Positions 4,666 through 10,936 of a stretch of DNA of 11,399 nucleotides are shown here, in pieces. A model generated the notes under the pieces. That model was not told where the DNA came from. It saw nothing but the letters and a program-made list of their open reading frames with translations, and searched no databases. The DNA comes from Polyangiaceae bacterium (GTDB taxonomy: Bacteria > Myxococcota > Polyangia > Polyangiales > Polyangiaceae). The position numbers and the translations under genes were made by a program. The stretch is from the NCBI GenBank assembly GCA_025936205.1, contig JAICTU010000299.1:1-11399 (forward strand). The letters run 5' to 3'. The first letter of the stretch is position 1. Each line of letters begins with the position of its first letter.

Positions 4666-6648
4666 ATGACGATGACGCCCGCAGACAGCGTCGGCGCCGC
4701 GGGTGCCGCGCCCACCCCAGCCGCGAGCACCTCCAACGACGCTTCCGAATCGACCAACATCAGTCAGCTGCAGCCAGCGCCTCGGGAGAGCGCGGCCAGC
4801 CCGTCAGCGGCCTGCGCCGACGGCAGCACCGAATCGTGCGGCCCCGAGCAGCAACAGGGCCTCTGCAAATTCGGAACGCGCACCTGCGCCAACGGCGAAT
4901 GGGGGTTGTGCGTCGGAGCCGTGATGCCCGCGCCACGGGATTGTACATCCGCGGAAGACAACGACTGCGACGGCCTGCCCGACAACCGCCAGGACGACGT
5001 GTGTCGGTGCGCGGCCAATGCCAAACAGACGTGCGACGAGCACCCAGGACTGGACGGCAAAGGTCCGTGCCACGGGGGCGAGCAGTCCTGCGTCCTCGGC
5101 CCCAACAACTCGAGCAGCGACTGGGGCCCCTGCACCGGCGCCGTCGGACCGAGCGCTGCGGACTCATGCAGCATTGCCGGGGACGATTCGACCTGCAACG
5201 GCACCCCGAACGATGGTTGCCCGTGTGTCGAGGGGCAGATGATCGCCTGCGGCCCACAGACGGACAACGGCAGCTGCCAGCGCGGCACCAGCACCTGTCA
5301 GAACGGCGCCTTCACGCCCTGCCAGGGAGCAGTGTTCCCCGCGCGCCGCGACTGCGGCTCGCCGCAGGACAATGACTGCGACGGACTCGCAGACAACACG
5401 ATCGATGCCACCTGCCAGTGCATCCCGGGTCAAGGCAACGGGCCATGCACAGACCCGAGCAGGTCACGTTGCACGGCACAGGGCACCTGCGCGCCGTGTC
5501 AGGTTGATGGCGACTGCTCGTTGGTGAGCGGGGGGCGAAATCTGTGCAGGGCGGGGGTTTGTACGGCGCCGCGGTGTGGGGATGGGATTGTTCAGGCCGA
5601 TCGCGGCGAAGAGTGCGACGATGGGGGGACCGCGCCCGGAGATGGCTGCACACCCACTTGCCGCGTTGCACACGCCCCGGTAGGTGCCAACGCCTATGGC
5701 GGCACTCACGTCTGTATGCTCCAGCCGAGCGGTGAGATCATCTGCTGGGGAACGAATGGGGCCGGCGAACTGGGTAACGGTGCGACAAGTCCAGGAATCA
5801 TGGGGCCCATCAGGCCGTTCGGCATCTCTGACGCAACGCAAGTCGCCGTTGGACCGGAGGTCACTTGCGCCGTACGCCGCAGCGGGCGCCTGGCGTGCTG
5901 GGGGCTCAATTTCACTCCCACGCCGACAGACGTCGCAGGACTCACAGGAGTAAGCCAAGTGGCGCTCGGCTCGAGCCAACACTGCGTCATTCTCGGTTCG
6001 CGAGTGAGCTGCGCGAGGAATGATGCCAGCCCCAGCTTTACTTTTGGCGCATTTACAGACATGGGCCTCGATGCCGTCACGCAGATCAGCGCCGGCAACG
6101 GGCAGGTCTGTGCGCTCCGCTCTGATGGCAGTCTGTTCTGTTGGGGTTCCAACAATGCCGGTCAGCTGGGCATCGGACAGCCGAGCAATCCCAGCCCTAC
6201 GCCGGTCCTCTCGCAAGCTACCAGTGTGGCGGAAGTCTCTGCAGGCGGCGAGACAACTTGTGTCCGCCTCAGGAACGGAGGCGTGCAGTGCTTCGGCAAT
6301 GGCCCGCTCGGTTCGCGTACAGCGCCGGGGGCCTCGGCGACACCGCAGCAAGTCGTGAGTCTTCCCAGCCCCGTACGGCTTGCCTCGCTGACGAATAGCC
6401 GCTGCGCTCTGCTTGCCGATCAGAGCGTACGCTGCTGGGGAGCCCAACTCGGTGATGCCAGCGGCCTGCCGGTTACCATTGCTCTGCCGGGCCGCGCCGT
6501 GGAACTCGGCGCGGGTTCGGAGGTGGCGTGCGCAATATTGGAGGATCTCTCGACCTATTGCTGGGGCACCGGGAACGCACTTCCCTTGCTGGGCCTCACA
6601 CCAAGCCCCGCCGGAGAACAGGTACCGGTCCAGCTTCAAGTCCGCTGA
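4666..6648 (+). CDS. Cys-rich repeat / RCC1-like beta-propeller surface protein (signal peptide separated by amber codon)
   Basis: The uninterrupted part of the frame encodes 660 aa; the ancestral start is probably ATG 4525. Residues 1-48 are an Ala/Ser/Pro/Thr-rich linker. Three Cys-rich repeats follow (about 49-115, 116-187, 188-252), each with a W/F-x-x-C-x-GAV turn; the first and third have RDC...DNDCDG and end C-x-C, in the style of myxobacterial metal-binding MopE-like repeats. Residues 304-342 form a CGDGIVQ...EECDDG...GDGCTPTCR module (DUF4215-like). The C-terminal half has seven RCC1-type blades, each with a Cys before the inner strand and usually CWG or CFG after it (for example CALRSDGSLFCWG at 472-484), probably a seven-bladed propeller with disulfides. 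Such a Cys load implies export, yet the separable ATG 4666 product has no signal peptide and only a weak GGAG upstream. The gene may therefore be non-functional. No enzymatic motif is visible. Confidence 0.85.
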   Translation: MTMTPADSVGAAGAAPTPAASTSNDASESTNISQLQPAPRESAASPSAACADGSTESCGPEQQQGLCKFGTRTCANGEWGLCVGAVMPAPRDCTSAEDNDCDGLPDNRQDDVCRCAANAKQTCDEHPGLDGKGPCHGGEQSCVLGPNNSSSDWGPCTGAVGPSAADSCSIAGDDSTCNGTPNDGCPCVEGQMIACGPQTDNGSCQRGTSTCQNGAFTPCQGAVFPARRDCGSPQDNDCDGLADNTIDATCQCIPGQGNGPCTDPSRSRCTAQGTCAPCQVDGDCSLVSGGRNLCRAGVCTAPRCGDGIVQADRGEECDDGGTAPGDGCTPTCRVAHAPVGANAYGGTHVCMLQPSGEIICWGTNGAGELGNGATSPGIMGPIRPFGISDATQVAVGPEVTCAVRRSGRLACWGLNFTPTPTDVAGLTGVSQVALGSSQHCVILGSRVSCARNDASPSFTFGAFTDMGLDAVTQISAGNGQVCALRSDGSLFCWGSNNAGQLGIGQPSNPSPTPVLSQATSVAEVSAGGETTCVRLRNGGVQCFGNGPLGSRTAPGASATPQQVVSLPSPVRLASLTNSRCALLADQSVRCWGAQLGDASGLPVTIALPGRAVELGAGSEVACAILEDLSTYCWGTGNALPLLGLTPSPAGEQVPVQLQVR

Positions 6649-6985
6649 CTCCACCTACCACCACTCTGTGGTTCGTCAACGAGAGGGCGCCAGATGACCC
6701 CTCGAGAAGGTCGCCCGTGCTTTACGATCTAATGTTCAACGGATACGGCGTTCACGGTCGCGCATCCACGTTCAGCGCGACCCACGCTAACTACAAGCAC
6801 TCGATGGCAGCCGCGCACAGTTTCCTCGAAGCGAGAGCACCTCGGCACTGATCGTCAAGATGCGGCCGGAGCTGAGAGCTGACCAGAAAGCCTTTGCTCA
6901 ATGCTCCTCGGCGCCTGCTTCGAAGGCAGGGCAAATGCCTTGACGGCGCTGCGCTCAAAGGCGCTCGGCCTTCGCGCAGATTCGC
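6649..6985. other. Gap between convergent genes, no gene recognised
   Basis: The 337 bases between the two convergent genes contain only short frames without family resemblance. Two weak hairpins occur: ACCAC/GTGGT shortly after the plus-strand stop (around 6657-6673) and CCTGC-TTCGAAG-GCAGG (6914-6930). Neither has a T-tract in either direction. The base composition is somewhat less GC-rich than the flanks, which could reflect decayed coding sequence. Confidence 0.4.
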
Positions 6986-8212
6986 TCACTGGCAGCCGAC
7001 GCGACTCGGCGCAACGATCACATCGTCCATCCACACGTCGCGCGCGGGGGAGTCATAGCGCAGGTAGCCGAAGCGGAAGCTCTTGTACTGGGCAGGCGCC
7101 TGCCAGCCCGAGGCATCAATGATCTCGTTACCTTCCACGTAGATGTGAATATCACCGCTGACCCCATCGAACTGGGCTTCCATACAGCTCCAGGCGTTAT
7201 CGGGGAGCCGTGTGCCGGGCTTGCCGTTGGGGTTGGTTCCTCCGGTGCCGTACAGAGCGTCCTTCACATTGAGCAGTACCTGTCCGAACTGTTCGGCAAT
7301 CTCGACAGCTCTATCCGCATTGTAGTCCCCGCCCGGGGCGACAATCGAGCTCATGAAGAAGGTTGCGTGCGTGGAGTTGGGAGCGCCGAGCCCCACCGTG
7401 CTCCGAGCAAAGAGGCGTACCCAATACGAGGCCGGCGTCGCTACCGCGAGCATGCGGTAATAGTTGTGCCCGACCGGCATCTTCAGCGACTGCTTGCCGC
7501 TGTGAGCGACGGTGCTGTCCAACTCGACTTCGCTGCCTAGCGCATTGGCAGCTAGATAGGACGGTTCGAACGTGGTGCCGGAGGGGAAGCCCGTGCCTTC
7601 GAAGCCGCTGCAGAAGATGGCGCCTGAGGGGCAGGTGATGTCCGGCGCGGCCGGCGGCGGCGGATTCTGATTGCCGTTGTTGGGTGGCATCTGGTTGCCG
7701 CCATTGCTCGCGCCACCAGCGCCCGGCGCCATCGCGCCGTTGCCCGCGCCACCAGCGCCCGGCATCGGGCCGTTGCTCGCGCCACCGGCGCCCGGCGCCA
7801 TCGCGCCGTTGCCCGCGCCACCAGCGCCCGGCGCCATTGCACCCGTGCTCGCCGCTCCGTTGGTGTTCCCGTTGCTGATCGGCGCGCCGTTGGGGTTACC
7901 CTCTTGCGCGCTGCCGGTTTGCGAACCGTTCGGCTGGGACGGGTTGGCGTTGTTGTTGCTGCCATTCGACGCCGATCCGTTGGTCGCCGGGTTCTGCACC
8001 CCACCGTTGTTGTTCTGGATGCCGGTGCCCGGGGTGCCCTGCGTGCCATTGCTGCCGAACATCGGCACGTTGCCGTAGGTCGGCATGCCATCGGCTTCAT
8101 CGCCCGCGCTACAGGCGCCGAGCGCCAGCGCGCCGGCTCCGATCAGGAGCGACCCATAGCGGACCGCCAACAGGTCCATCCCAGCGTGTTGCAGCACTCG
8201 ACGAGAAATCAT
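6986..8212 (-). CDS. Lipoprotein with Asn/Gly-rich linker and C-terminal jelly-roll-like domain
   Basis: From ATG 8212 the product is 408 aa. Residues 1-34 form a lipoprotein signal peptide (Arg pair near the start, hydrophobic core YGSLLIGAGALALG, lipobox LGAC with Cys34). Residues 35 to about 185 are a flexible Asn/Gly/Ser/Pro-rich linker containing four near-identical 12-residue repeats. The C-terminal 210 residues carry paired cysteines (ITCPSGAIFC and SCMEAQFDG...VGCQ) and motifs STVAHSGKQSLKMP, YWVRLFARS, SFRFGYLRYD and DVWMDDVIVAP. The pattern resembles concanavalin-type jelly rolls, such as Cip1-like or polysaccharide-lyase-like domains, that bind glycans; no catalytic residues can be named. 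GTG 8230 and ATG 8179 are alternative starts, and none has a good Shine-Dalgarno. It diverges from the M14 peptidase gene. Probably exported and membrane-anchored; ligand unknown. Confidence 0.87.
   Translation of the reverse strand: MISRRVLQHAGMDLLAVRYGSLLIGAGALALGACSAGDEADGMPTYGNVPMFGSNGTQGTPGTGIQNNNGGVQNPATNGSASNGSNNNANPSQPNGSQTGSAQEGNPNGAPISNGNTNGAASTGAMAPGAGGAGNGAMAPGAGGASNGPMPGAGGAGNGAMAPGAGGASNGGNQMPPNNGNQNPPPPAAPDITCPSGAIFCSGFEGTGFPSGTTFEPSYLAANALGSEVELDSTVAHSGKQSLKMPVGHNYYRMLAVATPASYWVRLFARSTVGLGAPNSTHATFFMSSIVAPGGDYNADRAVEIAEQFGQVLLNVKDALYGTGGTNPNGKPGTRLPDNAWSCMEAQFDGVSGDIHIYVEGNEIIDASGWQAPAQYKSFRFGYLRYDSPARDVWMDDVIVAPSRVGCQ
7703..7843 (-). repeat. Four degenerate 36-bp repeats coding GAMAPGAGGA(G/S)N
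   Basis: Within the lipoprotein linker, four units of 36, 36, 33 and 36 bp (minus-strand order) encode GAMAPGAGGAGN, GAMAPGAGGASN, GPMPGAGGAGN and GAMAPGAGGASN. The 11-residue unit has lost one codon, so all length changes keep the frame. The array looks like a slippage-prone flexible spacer between membrane anchor and folded domain. Confidence 0.85.
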
Positions 8213-8340
8213 CGTCCAGCAGATTCCCACTCTCGACGGGCTGAAGCAACCCCCCTCGCTGCCCGCGCAGCCACGCCCATCGGGCCGCGATTTGCTCGAT
8301 CGCGCTCAGGCGTACCGCGAATTTGCACTACCATCGCGCC
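8213..8340. promoter_or_regulatory. Divergent intergenic region of the lipoprotein and M14 peptidase genes
   Basis: These 128 bases separate two divergently transcribed genes and must contain both promoters. TACCAT at 8329-8334 is a possible -10 for the peptidase with no convincing -35. No clear element is visible for the lipoprotein gene, and no operator-like palindrome was found. Confidence 0.3.
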
Positions 8341-10065
8341 ATGCCCCCTGCCTCACCCCTGGCGAGTGCCCCGGAAGTCCGCTCCGCGTATCTCGACTAC
8401 GCCGCTCTCACTGCGCAGTTACAAGCCTGGGCCAACGCCTATCCCTCCTTGGTGCGGTTGGAGCGTCTGGGCACCACCCCGGAAGATCGCGCCCAGTGGC
8501 TGGTCGTGATCGGGCCAGAGCCGGAGCGCATCCGCCCGGCGGTGTGGGTCGACGCCAACATGCACGCGAGCGAGCTAACGGGCTCCAATGTGGCGCTGGC
8601 GCTCGCGGAAGACATGCTGCGCTTGCACCTGGAGGGCAGCGTCCACGACCTCCCGCGGCCCATCGCTGATCGCCTGCGCGAGGTGCTCTTCTACATCGTG
8701 CCGCGCATCTCGCCGGACGGCGCCGAGCGCGTGATCCACAGCGGGCGCTACGTCCGCTCCGTGCCGCGCGACGAACGCCGCGACCGCGGCCGCCCGCGCT
8801 GGGTGAGCGCCGACGTCGACGGCGACGGCCTGGCGCTGGTCATGCGCGTGCGCGACCCCGGCGGCGAATTCGTGGAGTGCCCCGAGATCCCCGGCCTGCT
8901 CCAGCAACGCCGCATCGAAGACACCGGACCCTTCTACAAACTCTACCCCGAAGGCTTCATCGAACACTTCGACGGCCACACCATCCCGGCGCCCTCCTTC
9001 CTCGACGACAACCCGATCGACCTGAACCGCAACTTCCCCTGGTCGTGGTCCCCCGCGCACGAACAGATCGGCGCGGGTCCCTACCCCGCGAGCGAGCCCG
9101 AGGCGCGCGCCATCGTCGAATTCGCCACACGCCACCCCGAAATCTTCGCCTGGCTCAACCTGCATACCTTCGGCGGCGTGTTGATCCGCCCGCTCGGGCA
9201 CGCCCCCGACAACAAGATGGATCCCTCCGACCTGGCGCTCTTCCGCCAGATCGAAGAATGGATGACGGAGTACACCAAGTACCCCAGCGTCTCCGGCTTC
9301 GCCGAGTTCCTCTACGAACCCGACAAGCCCCTGCACGGCGACCTCAGCGAGTATGCGTACCAGCAGCGCGGCGCGATCGGCTACGTGATCGAGCTCTGGG
9401 ACTTGTTCGCGCGCCTGGGCATGCCCCGCCCCAAGCGCTTCGTCGAATACTACGAACGCTTCGGCCGCGCGGAGCTACAGAAGCTCGCGAGCTGGGATCG
9501 AGAGCAAAACGAAGGCCGCATCTTCCGCCCCTGGCGCCCCACCCAACACCCCCAGCTCGGTGACGTGGAGGTCGGCGGCATCGATCCGCGCATCGGCGTC
9601 TGGAACCCTCCGCCCCACGAGCTCTCGGAGCTCTGCCGCCAGCAAGCCCAAGCCTTCCTGCGCGTGGCCGCCCTCGCCCCTGCCCTGCGCGTCGAAGCCC
9701 CCAGCATCGTGCCCCTCGACAACGGACTCTACCGCGTCACCGTTCACGTCGAAAACCACGGCTACCTGCCCTCCGCGGTGCTCGCCTCCGCCAAGAAGCT
9801 CGACTTCAACGAACCCGTCTACGCCGAGTGCGAACCCGCCGGCTGCGAACTGATCGACCCCGCCCAACGCCACGTCGTGCTCGGCCACCTCGAAGGCTGG
9901 GGCCGCGGCAGCGCCAGCGGCCAGAACCTCGTCGCCTACCTGCGCTCCTCCGGCAACGGCCACCGCGCGCGAGTCGTATACCTGGTGCGCGGACAGGGCG
10001 AACTCCGCCTGCGCATCGGCAGCTGCCGCGTCGGCTTCAGCACCCACACCCTCCACATCGGCTGA
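8341..10065 (+). CDS. M14 family zinc carboxypeptidase-like metallopeptidase
   Basis: The 574-aa product from ATG 8341 has a complete M14 active site: HASE (His75, Glu78; zinc HxxE), PRISPDG (residues 121-127), DLNRNF (Asn229, Arg230; substrate carboxylate), LHTFGG (His275, third zinc ligand), SEYAYQQ (substrate-side Tyr region, about 336-342) and YVIELWD (Glu351, general acid/base). The gap between HxxE and NRN is 151 residues, about 80 longer than in carboxypeptidase A, and the insertion contains SADVDGDGLALVMRVRDP. After about residue 430 a C-terminal beta-rich domain (VTVHVENHGYLPSAVL...) of about 140 residues is appended. No signal peptide or membrane segment is visible, so a cytoplasmic role is likely, perhaps in peptide or peptidoglycan-fragment turnover. 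A TTG at 8323 would add six residues. No Shine-Dalgarno precedes ATG; TACCAT at 8329-8334 is spaced like a -10 for a leaderless transcript. Confidence 0.93.
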   Translation: MPPASPLASAPEVRSAYLDYAALTAQLQAWANAYPSLVRLERLGTTPEDRAQWLVVIGPEPERIRPAVWVDANMHASELTGSNVALALAEDMLRLHLEGSVHDLPRPIADRLREVLFYIVPRISPDGAERVIHSGRYVRSVPRDERRDRGRPRWVSADVDGDGLALVMRVRDPGGEFVECPEIPGLLQQRRIEDTGPFYKLYPEGFIEHFDGHTIPAPSFLDDNPIDLNRNFPWSWSPAHEQIGAGPYPASEPEARAIVEFATRHPEIFAWLNLHTFGGVLIRPLGHAPDNKMDPSDLALFRQIEEWMTEYTKYPSVSGFAEFLYEPDKPLHGDLSEYAYQQRGAIGYVIELWDLFARLGMPRPKRFVEYYERFGRAELQKLASWDREQNEGRIFRPWRPTQHPQLGDVEVGGIDPRIGVWNPPPHELSELCRQQAQAFLRVAALAPALRVEAPSIVPLDNGLYRVTVHVENHGYLPSAVLASAKKLDFNEPVYAECEPAGCELIDPAQRHVVLGHLEGWGRGSASGQNLVAYLRSSGNGHRARVVYLVRGQGELRLRIGSCRVGFSTHTLHIG

Positions 10066-10104
10066 CACCATCCGCGGCGCGCCACCCGCAGCGCGACCAT
10101 CTCG

Positions 10105-10452
10105 CTAACGCAACGCCTTGAGCCGCAACCCGCGAATCGATTCGAAGTCCTTGCGATTGCGGGTAGTCAGCAGCAGTCCATGACAAAGCGCGGTTGCGGC
10201 GATCAGGGCATCAGGAAGGCGTACGCCCGTTTCATGTCGCAGTCGGCCAGCGCGCTCGGCGATTTCGCGGTCCACCGGCAATTCTCGGAACGGCGCTAGC
10301 AGGCGACCTGCGGCATCCGTTGCGGAGGTACCAGCAAACAGTTCCGCTCGCGTGATCACCGAATAGTGAAGTCGATGCTGACGCGGCTCCAGCGCAACCA
10401 CTCCGCGCAGATGATCGATGAAAATATCAGTATCGACGAGCAGATCAGCCAC
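10105..10452 (-). CDS. vapC: VapC-like PIN-domain ribonuclease toxin
   Basis: This 115-aa protein has all PIN acidic residues: LLVDTDIFIDHLRG (Asp7, Asp9), SVITRAEL (Glu37), LPDALIAATA (Asp81) and TTRNRKDF (Asn99, Asp102). VapC toxins are Mg-dependent site-specific RNases, often cleaving tRNA or rRNA, and are inhibited by the cognate antitoxin. GTG 10452 is chosen because it puts the DTD motif near the N-terminus, as in the family, and overlaps the antitoxin stop by 8 nt (GTGGCTGA), a typical coupled arrangement. A longer in-frame start at 10500 lies entirely within the antitoxin gene and adds unrelated residues. It ends 39 bp from the convergent M14 gene. The cleavage target cannot be read from the sequence. 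Confidence 0.92.
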   Translation of the reverse strand: MADLLVDTDIFIDHLRGVVALEPRQHRLHYSVITRAELFAGTSATDAAGRLLAPFRELPVDREIAERAGRLRHETGVRLPDALIAATALCHGLLLTTRNRKDFESIRGLRLKALR

Positions 10453-10666
10453 GGTTCCACTCGTCCCGGTCGATCGAACGAGCTCCCGGATCGGCTCCAA
10501 AGGTAGCCCCGAGCGCGGCCTCTACTGCCTCGAACTCTTCATCCAAATAGCGGTCGAGCGCTTTACGCACGATCTCTGCCAGAGAGTCGCCCCTGGCGTC
10601 AGTGAGCTCATCGATGCGTCGCCGTTGCTCTTCGGTCAGGTAGATCTGAGTCCGAACCGCTGACAT
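10445..10666 (-). CDS. vapB: VapB-like ribbon-helix-helix antitoxin
   Basis: The 73-aa product begins with a ribbon-helix-helix DNA-binding fold: strand VRTQIYL (residues 4-10), helix TEEQRRRIDELTDAR, turn GDS, then helix LAEIVRKALDRYLDEE. The acidic C-terminal tail, about residues 45-73 and ending RDEWNRG, is the expected toxin-binding segment. Antitoxins of this kind neutralise the PIN toxin and, with it, repress their own promoter. The start ATG 10666 has no Shine-Dalgarno but is 7 nt downstream of a strong -10 hexamer, indicating a leaderless transcript. The assignment is supported by the overlapping toxin gene immediately downstream. Confidence 0.9.
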   Translation of the reverse strand: MSAVRTQIYLTEEQRRRIDELTDARGDSLAEIVRKALDRYLDEEFEAVEAALGATFGADPGARSIDRDEWNRG

Positions 10667-10673
10667 ACAGCAT

Positions 10674-10703
10674 AGTATACATCATCCGCCGACCCTCGGC
10701 AAA
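10674..10703 (-). promoter_or_regulatory. vapBC promoter, leaderless, with possible operator
   Basis: Minus strand: -35-like TTGCCG (10703-10698), 18-bp spacer, -10 TATACT (10679-10674, 5 of 6 consensus). The predicted start of transcription coincides with the antitoxin ATG at 10666. The -10 lies within an AT-rich island containing the palindrome GTATAC (10675-10680) and a repeated GTAT(A/G) spaced 12 nt, plausible half-sites for RHH autorepression. The promoter is visible from sequence; the operator reading is inference. Confidence 0.55.
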
Positions 10704-10734
10704 CGGGCTAACGCGGCGGGGGTGGATCCGTCCG

Positions 10735-10936
10735 GCGGGCACATTCTGGTGTCGAGCCAGGTGCTTTGGGGGCGAGCCCAGATCAAACCGGAGCAGTTCC
10801 GTCAAGACCAGGCCCCCTTCGCCCATCCCATTCTCAGGTTCCATCAGGAAACTTCGATTCGTACTCGTGCAACCCACCCGGCCGCAGCAGAGGGCTCGGA
10901 CCATGCGCGCGCTCGGCGGCGTCAGAATGTGCCCGC
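10735..10936. repeat. Perfect 14-bp inverted repeat bracketing a 202-bp segment (MITE-like candidate)
   Basis: The 14-mer GCGGGCACATTCTG at 10735-10748 recurs as its exact reverse complement at 10923-10936, with 174 bases between. GTCCG occurs next to the left arm (10730-10734) and one base beyond the right arm (10938-10942), resembling an imperfect target duplication. The interior has no recognisable gene and covers most of the gap between vapB and the right-edge gene. The right arm encodes the final codons and TGA of that gene. Size and symmetry fit a miniature inverted-repeat element; a transcription-related dyad or chance cannot be excluded. Confidence 0.4.

Noticed and set aside
5464..6654. 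A 396-codon minus-strand open frame opposite the RCC1 region
   Set aside because: No recognisable motif; the plus strand has unmistakable Cys-rich and RCC1 repeats.
6914..6930. CCTGC/GCAGG hairpin as a terminator between convergent genes
   Set aside because: Only five base pairs and no T-tract on either side.
7671..8078. A hydrophobic Pro/Leu/Ala-rich plus-strand frame that could look like a membrane protein
   Set aside because: It is the complement of the Gly/Asn-rich lipoprotein linker repeats.
8575..10071. Two long minus-strand frames (253 and 198 codons) opposite the M14 gene
   Set aside because: Val/Gly/Ala/Asp-rich translations are the mirror of C-ending codons in the real gene.
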